Below, in pieces: positions 10,201 through 22,200 of a stretch of DNA of 64,000 nucleotides. Positions within the stretch are counted from its first letter, which is position 1. Each line of letters opens with the position of its first letter. The stretch is taken from assembly GCF_902459465.1 (NCBI RefSeq), contig NC_047070.1, positions 4,142,554 through 4,206,553 of the forward strand, written 5' to 3'. The stretch is from Asterias rubens (Eukaryota; Echinodermata; Asteroidea; Forcipulatida; Asteriidae). The notes below the pieces were generated by a model. The model was not told the origin of the DNA and searched no databases. It worked only from the letters and a program-made list of their open reading frames with translations. The position numbers and the translations under genes are program-made.

Positions 10201-13200
10201 GGCATTCTAAATGGTTGTAATCTACATGTATAAATGATTTTTTATTTTTTTTTTGATCTAAAGGAAAAAAGGGTAAACAAACAATAGTTGATAATTCTTC
10301 TTCGTTTTTTCAACAGTGAGACAGAAAGTGAAAGACGTAGTTGATTTTATCCAAGACGATGAACGCCTACGAATAGAGCGAAAGAAAGCCAGAAAAGCCA
10401 AGGATAAATATATTGGATTGTCTTCGGAAAACCAGCCCAACAAATACAGTAAGTCATTTTTTTAAAATTTTTTTATTTCGTAGTTTTTTCTTTCTTTGGA
10501 GATGGACTTTGCTAGGGTTCAAATTCAGGCCACATGTCCTTTTAAGCCACATGTCCTTTTTCTAATATTTTTCTTGTAGGTGATCGCTACGATTCAGAAC
10601 CGAGGATGCCACGGAACAAGATGAAAGAATACGATGATGAGATCGACACGTACAAGAGCAAACAGTCCAGATTCAACATCGGTAGAATCACCAAAGACAA
10701 AGTAGATGACTCCGACGAGTCCCCTCAGGAACTAGTAGAGTAAGTAGCAAAACCAAAATGATTGCTGTGGTTTGTCAACCCCCCTCCCTCCCCCAACCCA
10801 TTTTGCTGAAGAACACAAGTATTCTCAACATATGCGAAAAATTAACAAACCTGTGAAAATTTGGGCTCAATAGGTCATTGAAGTTGCAAGAGAATAATGA
10901 AAGAAAAAACACCCTTGTTGCACAATTTTGTGTCCTTTCAGATGCATAATAAAGGGCTTCAGCTGAAGTCTTGTACTATTTGACTGAGAAATTACCTCTT
11001 TCTCAAAAACTACATTACTTCAGAGGGAGCCGTTTCTAACAATGTTTTATACCATCAACAGCTCTCCATTGCTCGTTACCAAGTAAGTTATTATGCTAAC
11101 AATTATTTTGAGTAATTACCAAACGTGTCCTGTATCTTTAAATACCAATGACAGCTATTTGTTTCTGAGATAATTTTGGTTGACCTTTTGAACGCAGGGA
11201 TGACGACTTTGGAGAGGAGGATGAGGCTAAACCGAAACGATTTGAGTTCAAGGATGAGGAGAATGAGGAAACATTTACACACACAACGACAACAGAGAGA
11301 CGGACGAAACGAATCAAGAAGAGGTCGGGCAAGAAAGTGGACCTGGGCGCTGCTGGTTCGTACGCAGACGACGCCAAATCAGACAGCAACAATAGCATTA
11401 ATACTGTAAGTCAGAGACAAGAGGTTGTACTGATGCTAACTTGTGGGATGGGGATTAATAATAATAATAATATTGAAGTCTTATATAGCGCATGTATCTA
11501 CCAAAAAAGGTACTCGAGGCGCTGAGTATATACATATTTTCAGAAAGATAGGTTATTGCACTGGTGATTTCAGAGACCCAATTCTGTAGCACCTTAAGGG
11601 TTTACAAGGTGCTACGGCGCATACAGCAGCCACAGGCAAGAAGCATCGGGGCGAGTTTGACTCTCCATGCATTATCATGGATTTCTCCTTGCATGCCTTG
11701 AGAAATCTTGTACAAATGAAGAAATCATATTTCCTGTTGGGCTGTATGGTTGGTCACGTTGGTGTTGAGGTATCTTTCCTTACCTTCCACCTCTATGATC
11801 CTGGTTTGAATCACGCTGGGGGGCACTTCGGGGATTTGGTTTTCAGTCCCTAGCTGACTGCGTGGGTTTTCCCAGGAATAATTCTCAATGGTTTTCCTCC
11901 TACATCTAAAACCGAAACTCTCTTCAACATGAGGTTCTTGGCTAGTACAGTGACTATGTTCGCTTTTTCTGAGAGTCCTTAGATTCACAACCAGAATAAA
12001 TGAAATATCCTTTTTTTTTAATTAAATTTTTATATTTTGTTTTCATATCCATTAGACTCCAACTACAATGTCAGCATTTGACAGTCTCATTGATACCTCC
12101 CCGAAGGCTGCCGGCAGCGAAGACGTCTTTGCGGACTTCACGTCAGCCGCCGCAAATAACAGTTTCAGCGATTTCAATCCAAGGGGTACAACTTCACCAG
12201 TCGCTAATAGTTCCACCGACTTTGCTACATTCCAGAGTGCCCCACAGAATCCAAAGTAAGTCGGAGCAAAGATTAGTGGTAAGCCCGGTTCATACTTCCT
12301 GCGAAAGCGAAAGCGAATGGGATATAAGTTTTGATGTTACAAATTTGAAACCAATAAGTCGCAATAGTTGAACTGTGTTCAACTGCGAAAACACCCATGT
12401 GACGTCAACATTTGCTGTGTATTCGCCATTTCGTGTCCGGCCCTCTAAAAACCGACCCGACCAAACCTTGTATCTGGTCGGGTCGGGACGCATACTTTTG
12501 GAGGTTTTTAAAGTGAGAAAAATCAGCTGGGAGTTGGGGGGATTAAGATTGTTATCACCACTAATCCGATAAGGTTTGACAAAGCCATCCTGCCTGAAGG
12601 AATCCATGTGGATTTATTTCAATTGAAGACTAAGATATTGATTGTTACAATATTTAAAATGATTAAAATTGTAAAAAGTTAATTGGGTTTCTTTTTTGAA
12701 TGGTAAAAATCCATCCATGAATAGCAAAGAACGGTTAATGTTTGTGTCGACTTTCGTTCCGCCGGCTGCGTCGTGCTTGCGCACTAATACTGTTTATAGA
12801 TAAAGTAGTGCTGCTAGGCCCTGTCCATGACAAACATGCATGCGAACGTTTAATTAATTTTATAAAATAAAACATCGGGAAGAAATTCTATGAGTGACAA
12901 ATAACTTGTCTTTTTAACCGCTGCACTGGCCCTCGAACGTCAGCAAACACGCATAGAAATAGCACCAGATTTCCTCACAACAGCAGATTTCAAGCCCGCT
13001 AGTTGTTAATCTTTGCGTGCGGCACAAAAATACAAGAAACATTGAACGCTAGAGGGCGTTTCAGAACTATGCGATAGCATGAGATTAAACGCCCTCTATT
13101 GGTACAATTACGCGAACTAGAAACACACACGCCTTGAGAAAACGACTTGACGTGTCTGCCCCACGATGCATGCATATTATAATGTACATAACGTACATCA

Positions 13201-16200
13201 ACTACAGCATAGTCGTCGCGCACATGGATACATGTATATATCTTTCTGTCAACATCGTGTCAAAACGGAGCAGTTGCGTGGGAATTTTAGGGTCTCTACG
13301 ATAAACTACACAACCAGCATGACCAATAGTAGCCGTATGAACAAAAATATTATTTCATTGTGTATTGTAAGATTTGTTCTTTATCTTGTTTATTTTGGTT
13401 GGGTATAAATACGATAGTTAGGAGGCAATCGATTGAAAATTGAAATAGACAAATTGGAAGAACTATTTTTTATTTTTTTTTCGTCGGGCCCTTCGCAACT
13501 TTTTTATGATTGCCTTGATGCCCTTTGAAATTTTTGAATATTGCCTTGTCGCCTAAATTTTTACACACAAAAAAGGCAAAAAAACAACTAAAGTTACTAT
13601 AGGCTCTACTATGTTTGCCCTAAGACTTCGCAAATTTATGTGTCTGCAATTTAACCAATTTAAAAAAATTTGCTATTAGATACAAAATTTATGGACTGCT
13701 ATGCAAAATTTTGATTTTGCTATACAAAAAAAAATTGCGTAACAGTTTTGCTACGCAGAAATACTGGACGAAATCGTTCCCTGGTAAACTACGAATGCTT
13801 TTAAAAGCTGGCCAAGAGCGTGGGTCTTGTAACGTTGTTTTGCGCCATTTCCCTTTGATTATTAAATACTGTAAGTAGTCACAATTTGCAAAGAAAGCTG
13901 CAATTATAGCTTCCATACTGGGCTTTGAACTGCTTACAATATCTTTTGCCAAAAAAGAAAAGCAAAAAAAACAACTTTTGTACATGTATATAATGTATAA
14001 TGCCTGATCAAAATCTAGAAGCAATGTTAATAAGCTTAATTTACCCATTATTGACAGAATTACGTAAAAAGTACACGTTTAAAAAAACACATACTGCTCA
14101 GTTATTGCCAATGGCCATTTCATGTAGCTTTTAAAAGTAGTTCCAGAAATCATCCAGTCAGGCCAGTCCAGAGCAGGTTGTTTGTTTAAGGGATTAGAGG
14201 GATTATCACAGTTGGATGCCAGGACAGTGTGTTTACTTAAGGATCCTCCAAAAGTATGTGTGAAACCAGCAATATTTTTTAAAGGGCTGGACACCAGGCT
14301 TTATTAACCACCCCTTTAACTACTACTAATAATTATACAACTTTATAATGCGCACTTTCTTATAGAATAATACTCGAAGGCGCTACAGAAAAGACACTAA
14401 AAAGTATAAATACCTCAAAAAAAAAAAAAAAAAAATGAATGTCAATAAAACTTGCAGCGAACAAGTTTCTTAATGTGAGTTTGAAATGTGTTGAGATAGT
14501 GAGTGTTTCTGATATAGTAGGGAAGGTTAGAGAAAACACAATCCACGCTGTTTGAGAAATTGCATGGTCGCCATAATTCTCCACAATTCTTCAAATGCTG
14601 AATAAAATATATACGATTTGGGAGGAAAAGGTTTTGATGTATGGACATGATGGATAGCTTATGGATTCAACTTTACTATGATACAAAAAAGTCTGAAAAT
14701 AATTCATGCTTGGGTGAGCACTGCTCACTGAAGAATAAGTAGCCGAAATCTTGGAGTGAATTTTGTAAGCTCCAAAGTATTTTACTCTCACAGATTGGAA
14801 GGCTAATTACTGTGCAACCTAATTTTCATACCCGTTCGGAAGTGTGCAGTGCTCACCCAATCTAGAACTATTTTCGGTGTCAAATGAAGGTTTAGTCCAT
14901 AAGGTACCCATACATATAACAGGGATGAGATTGTTCAGACTTTTGGCTGAATTCAGACTTTTTGTGTCAGCCTGGTGAAGAAAATCAGACAATATTTTTC
15001 CCCACAAATAAAGAGATCCTGCTCGTTGGTCTACTTCTCTAGTGCTTTGGATACTGTTTCCAAAAGCTCCTTGAAATCTATAACCACAGGGGTTACCAAA
15101 CAGTAGAAATGGCATCATTTCAACATACCTTTTGAATTTGTATCCAAGTTTCAGACTTTTTCGTTGGTGATGAGTCTCACCCCTGATATAAACTTCTTTC
15201 TCGAGAATCATACATTTTTTATTCGGCAGCCGTTTCAAAAGTGTTTAGTTGTTTTTGAGACACCCTGTATGTTGCCCAAACCCAAAGTATTTAGACTTCA
15301 AGAAGATAGGTATGCCTGGTCTAGTGATAAGCAATTGTTAGTTATGTCTAACCGCCTTGATCATATCTAGTCCTCCATTTGAATGAAGAGGATTTTGGAG
15401 GATTAGGGTTAATGTTCAAAATACCTTGCTCAATCTGTTTTCTTGTCTTCTTATGTAGGGCGCAAGATGCATCCTTCGGTGATTTCCAGAGCTTCTCGGC
15501 CTCAATTTCCCAGCAAACCAGCACTCTTACATCAGTACAAGCCAACACAACCAGTCCTCAATCCCCTATGCAACCCATCAATGCACCTTTACTACAACCC
15601 CAAAGTGCCCCAGTACTCCAACCCCATGCGGCTTCCCTACTCGCCCCGGCGCCCGCTTCGCTCCAACCCCAGCAGATGAACCTCATGCAGTCCCAGCCTA
15701 CTAACAACGTCATGCAATCGCCCAATGTGCCTCTACCAGCAATGCAGATGGGTATGTCACCACAGCAGCCCCTCGGTGGGGTTGGTTTGCAGCAGCCCAT
15801 CATGGGTGGCGGAGCAGGAGTGATGCTGCAGCAGCAACCCCAGGGTGGGGGTTTGATGCCCCAAGGTGGGGGTATGGTGCCCCAGGGTGGGGGTATGATG
15901 CCCCAGGGTGGAGCCATGCAGTACAACCAGCAGTCACTACTTCACATGCAGTCACAGCAGGCGCCAACCCCATACCAAGCCCAGCAGGTAGGTGTTTTAA
16001 CAATATTCCTAACCTTCCGTAAAACTTCAAAATCGTCTGGCTGATTTTAATCAGTTTCAAAGGGTCATGATGACCGGGGCCAAATTTCATAGAGCTGTTA
16101 AAGCACAAAAAAACAGTTGAGCATAACAAATTTATGCTTACCATAATAAGATTACCAGCCAAAATGTACAATTTGTGACTGGTATCCTGCTCATTATTGC

Positions 16201-19200
16201 TAAGCAGGGAATTTCTGCTTAATATGAAATTGCTCTATGAAATTGTAGTTGGGACTGGTACCGTGCTCATTACTGCTTAGCAGACAATTGCTAAGCAATT
16301 TTGCCTGCTTAAGTAGCTCCATGAATTTGGGCCCTGTTAGAGATGACTATTCTGTGGAGGCTTCTAATAGAGGATTATGAATGGATTTGACTGAACTGGG
16401 CCCAATTTCATAGAGCTGGTTAAGCACAAAATTTTGCTTAAGCAAAAAAATCCTTGCTTAGTTAAATCAGATTACCGGCCAAGACTCTGCTCAATTGTTA
16501 TGCTTAGCAAACAACAGCTAAATACCAGTCACAAGCAATGTATATGGCATGGAGTTTTGGCCAGTAACATGTGTAAAATAAGCGAGCTACTTTCGTGCTT
16601 AAGCAAATTTTTTGCTTAAGCAGCTCTATGAAATTGGCCCCTGTTCTTATGATATTGATAGAAACACAAATATGTGCTCCAGGAGCTAACCCTAAACTGT
16701 CTCACACTCTTCATGCCACTTGTCTAGTTTCTGTCTCCCAGATTCTACACTTGAATATAATTTGCTAAATCCACCGTAGAATCAATCCCCCATCTGCCAG
16801 GTAGTCCTTATTTTGTCCTTTCATTTATTGGTTTCCTGTTTCAAATCTCTCTTTCCTTCTCCTGCCTCCTAAATTGGTTGTCTCTGCTCAAATGTAGTTC
16901 CAGCTGCCGGTTCAGTCTTTTACTGGCAACATGGTAGGTAGTGAGTGAATAGAAAAATCACTCTTGTTACTTGGAACAAAAGAAACAAATTTGCTTCCTC
17001 TTTTCAGCTTGCCTATTTTTGTCTCATGTAAAGGTTTTTGCAACCAATTTTCTCTAGGATATGGCTTCATTTCAGAGGGAAATATTGTACAGATTTCAAT
17101 GAAATGAACTTCATAGTCAGTAAGCTTTCAGACTAGAATTATTGTTTTTATACCTTTAATGGCCTGAAATAGTGCCCAAGGGTATTTTTGTTGTTGTTTA
17201 ACAGCTTAGATTTCGCATCCGATATCCCACTTCCTGCTTCAATGGTTTTTACATACATACCTTTCTTTGTAGGAATTGTATGCCTTGGAATAATAGATTT
17301 AAGTACTGTTGTCTAGAAAAACCTTTTGATTGCTACATATTTTCTACATAATAAAATTAAGGCTGTCTTTGTATTGTCGGCTACGGCTACGACTGTTGCT
17401 AAGGGTGTTGCTAAGGATGCCCTATACTTCAATGCATGATGATGCCGTGATCCAGCCATAGCTGTAGCCGCCAATTCAGACATGACCTATAAAGCTTCAA
17501 AAACAAGGGCAAGGTTGATAGAACTTTAAACCTCCCATAACAGGTGCAAACATTTTTCACCGTCAGTAATTTTTATACCAGGGGTGGGGGGTGTAGCCAT
17601 TTTAAACCATGGAACTGCACAGTTACGTAACGGTGCACACAATCAACTGTGTCAGGCTTGATACTTTGTGCTTGCAAGGGCAAGGCAGCTTTTCATAAGC
17701 AAAGGGCACCACTATGGGGGAAAGAAGGGTTTGTACTGGAACATTTCAAGGGGCACCAAGGCAATGACCTTGGGCAGGAACTGTCCAATGGAAGCAAATG
17801 CCTGCATTGCCTCTGTGAAGCATCTGGCCAGCTATAGAATCTGGCCAGCTATATATCAATCGTTGGAGGCTGTCATAGCTCATCTTTCTTTCATTACCAT
17901 ACATGTAGTTGGTGACAATATTAATTGGTCAGACAGTAGGAGGGTTAAGAGTTGTATCCTAAGAATAACGATATTTGATGACTGGTTTCTGTAGCTTATG
18001 CCAGCGGAGTACACTGATAACATGACCACATATCATGGAGAGCCAATGGCATTGTACATGATGGTATGTTGTTGGGTTCTGAGGGTTATTTGTGGTCTGG
18101 GTAAGAGTTGTGGTTTAGATTTACATGTAGATTAGAGAGAGCGTTGCAACAATTGATCTTCTTAATAGACACTAGATATTGGATGGACAGGTTGGATCGT
18201 TTTGTTCTTGTAAGGGTAATGCAGGGTTTTTTTCTTGGTAAAGGGCACCACCCTAAAGGACAGCTTTGTTACTAAAACTTTTAAAGGGGCACTTCGGCAA
18301 GGATCAAGGGCATCAAAGCAGTTTCCTTCATGGAAGAGTCAGCGGAAGGGCAGTTTCTATAAAATTATAATTTTCTTTCAGTACAACCGTGCATTTTTCA
18401 AACAAACTGCAATATCTTGTTGACTCAGTGCTGTAAGGTCAATCATTGCAATTTCATATTCGTAATGATCAAACGGTTAAATGAAAAATGTTCATACATT
18501 TGAGGAATTAAATCAAAATCCATAGGTAAAAATTTGTCTTCCGAAAAGGAATGCTTCTTTTTGGCCAATCAATTTGGAGACGACGCTTCATCAATAAGGT
18601 ATAAACTCTGTACCGGAATCATACAAACTCTCCTAATGTCCTAATATAGTCTTGAGCTGACAATATCCTATGGGTTGGTTTTACAGGTTAAAGGCAGTGG
18701 ACACTATTGGTACATTGTAATTACTCAAAATAATTATCATCATAAAACCTTACTTGGTATCGAGTAATGGGGAGAGGTTGATAGTATAAAACATTATGAG
18801 AAGCGGCTCCCTCTGAAGTGATGTAGTTTTCGAGAAAGAAGTAATTTTCCACGAATTTGATTTCAAGACCTCAAGTTTAGAATTTGAGGTCTCGAAATCA
18901 AACATCTGAAAGCCCACACTTTGTTCGACAAGGGTGTTTTTTCTTTCATAGTTATCTCGCAACTTTGACAACCAATTGGGCTCAATTTTTCACATGTTTG
19001 TTATTTTTGTATATGTTGAGATACACCAAGTGAGAAGACTGGTCTTTGACAATTACCAATAGTGTCCAGTGTCTTTAATTATCCTTACCTTAATTGCATG
19101 TGGGAACATTGGTTACAGCCTTCAATATTTGAGGCGTCACTTGGTGGAGGTTTTGATTATTTATCTGACAACGTAATACAATTTGATATATTGATCGGAA

Positions 19201-22200
19201 ACAATACAGCCAATTCTCTAAAAGGATCAGTGGTTTTGCATGTTTGCGATAGGTATTATTTGAATCATATGGTATGCCATGTTTAAGAGGTGGTGGTTGT
19301 GAAAATTGTTTAAGCTTATTTGGATGCCCTTCAAACCCTTCTGTTCCCCTTGTTTTTTTCCACAATTCTTGAAGAAAAGATTGACATTTTCAAATGAAAT
19401 GAGAACAAATAGGACTTGAAACTTTGCATATTGGAAGTATAGCTAAGTAAGAGAGGTTTGCGGTAACACCATGTGAATATCTTATTTGAGTAGTGTCAGA
19501 ACCCGTGGTTAACGACTCAACCTTTTGATCTGTATGCTCTTATCGTCTTAGAAATGAGAACAGTCTCTTAAAGAGAGGTTTGCGATAACACCATGAATAT
19601 CTCTTTTGAGTATTGTTGGTTCTGCAAAAAACCAGTGGTTAACGATGCTCTGATCATCTTATAAATGAGAACAGTCTCTCAACTGATGGTTATTGTTTCT
19701 GTTGATTAGTAAGATAGTTCATACAGTAGGCGCCTTTTTTGTTTACAGATTGGGATTAAAGCTTCAGATTCATTTCATTCCATGCATGCACATTTGTTGG
19801 TTTGCTTGTGGTATTTTTTATTCATTCATGGTTCTTGTTTAATGTCCAATTTGTTATTAAGTCCAGATTTAATGTATTTGATTTTCCTCGTCTTAATGTA
19901 GCCGCATATGGCATCAATGATGGTAGGTCCCACTTGAATTGTTCGAACTAAGAAAATGTTTTTTGGTTTCTTTACAGGGTCAGTTTTAAACTGACTCATT
20001 TGCTGTAATGTTTACAAATCAATCTTTGTTTTGTTAAAAACCGGTATACTGTATCCTGCCCAACAGGCTCTTTCCACAAAATGCCGCAGTACTCGAGCCA
20101 TAGGGTTTCCACATTAACAGCTGTTACAAACAGAAGAAACCTGTGCACCAGATGTTTTTAGCCTTGAAGGTTTGGCACTTTGTACCACCACAGTGGTACC
20201 ATGTGGTACCTCCCCCTATGTAATTACTGCACTCTTTTGCCCCCAAAACCAAAAGACTGTGAATACCAAGTCCACACAAACTGTTGGGTTTCCACATAAT
20301 ACTAGGGCCACTGATTTTCCGTTTCAGAAAAGTGCAGATTCCGTTTGGCAAAAACATGAATTCCGTTTCAGGCATAAAAAATTCCGTTTCATGTTTTTTT
20401 AATTAGACAAAAGGTTGTTTAATACCCAGGGACACACTTATACAAATCAATTTGAGATAAGTTGCACTGCTGACTTCGTAAAATGTTCATTTGAACTGAC
20501 AAATTTCAAAAAAATACTTTAATTTTTTTTTTTTTTATAATTGTGGATTATTTTGTATAATGCTGTTCGATGAAACAAAAACATGTAGTCAGGGTAAAAA
20601 GGTTGCACTGTGACTGCAGTATCAATGCACATGATGTGATATACTTGATTCCAAGTCTAAAACTGCAGTTGATTCTCTGCATCAGCCACATTGTAGGCTA
20701 ATGACAGGAGTGTAATCCACAAGAGGGCGCTGTTTCAGCATGATCAAAGACTTGGGAACAAGTCTATGGACGTGACCGTTCTCCATCCACAAACAAAATG
20801 TCAGCCATTTTGTTTTCGCTTTGGCGACAGAATGTTGACAGTTTACGGTTTTATTTTAGACCTTTCCGAGATGAAAAAACATTGTATGTGTTCTTATAGA
20901 TCATAGGTAAGCTAGTTTGTGTATTATTGTTGGTAAAAGAGAGGGAGAAAATACAATTTGGGTGAACAAAAAATGTTTAACACGTGCCGCCAATAATGCC
21001 CTTCGCTTAACTATGTTAACAACGTGCGTACATCATGTGTGTAAACATGGAGGATGGTGTGAAGTAGAACAGAATGATCCACGGTTACGATCTCGTACTT
21101 TTTAATGATCTGATTATTTCTGATGCTTTTTTAGTTTAACAAAAAGAATCAATAAAGAATGTAATTTCAATTGTTTTGGCGTCAAGAAAAAAAATAAAAA
21201 TAAATAAATCAAATTTTCTGAAATCCCGTTTTCCGTTTCTAAGGGCGGATTCCGCGAATTCCGTCCGTTTTCCGCGATCGCGGAAAATCAGTGGCCCTAT
21301 AATACCAGCTGTAGAAACAGGAAACCTGTGCACCCAATGCTAGCCTGGAAGGTTTGGCATATCCATGTTCTGGCAGTCTGTGGTACCTCCCTTGATGGAG
21401 GTAGGAAGTTATTGGGTTTTCCCCTCACCTGACTGCGTTTGTTTTCTTGGAAATATTTTTACATCTTAACCTGAAACTTCCTTCAGGGGTAATTGTTGAC
21501 AGAAATTCAGTTTAATTCAACGTATAACCAATTTCTTATTGATTAAATAAGATGATGTAGCAGTCATCAAAGCTTTATCCAAACATTGACCTTATCTAAC
21601 CTTTGACCTTGATATAGGGAATGGGTCAACCCATATCGCAACAGTATCCTAACCAGCAGCCAATGATGTCGCAGCAGATGTACAGTCAACAGAATCAACA
21701 ATCGAATGGCGTCTTGGCCAGTAAAACAGTGTCAGTATCTACATCCTCCACACCGCAGGTACGTCACTCTTAAATTTACAACACAGTTTTCTTCCGAAAC
21801 AATAACCAAATATTTAACAGATGGAAATTTGCATCGGGGAAAAAGAATGTTAACCATGTGGGACCGATGTGTGTTAGCACTGTATACTCGGTATTTTCCC
21901 GAGCTCTGGAAAAAAAAAATCACAGTCATAATACTTGGGTGGGATTCGAACCCACGACCTTTGCAATTCTAGAGCAGTGTCTTACCAACTGCTCTAGAAT
22001 TGCAAAGGTTGTGGGCTTGAATCCCACCCGAGTAGTGTGTGATATTTTTTCACAGAGCTCAGGAAAGTACTGAGTAAGAGTATACAGTGCTAACAGTAAC
22101 AGTACACACATCGGTGTATATGGGTAAAACCAACAGTCATTCAGCAATTCACTTTTCCAAAAACGTTCACTTCCAGTTGGACAATTTGTCCTTCCTACGT

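Larger units (their letters stand above)
16898..19922 (+). other. CLINT1 cluster of three tiny phase-0 exons
   Basis: Exons 16898-16933 (36 nt, FQLPVQSFTGNM), 17995-18063 (69 nt, LMPAEY...LYMM) and 19902-19922 (21 nt, PHMASMM) each have AG before and GT after. All are multiples of three and lie between codons. Any of them can be skipped without a frameshift, which is the signature of cassette exons. They encode Met-rich linker, like the constitutive exons around them. Confidence 0.65.

Noticed and set aside
15558-16171. Minus-strand Pro/Trp-rich and Pro/His-rich frames
   Set aside because: They are antisense to the PQGGGMM repeat of CLINT1 exon 8.
20917-21105. Short frame inside the hAT-like element, possible transposase remnant
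   Set aside because: Sixty-two codons with no hAT motifs that I can see.
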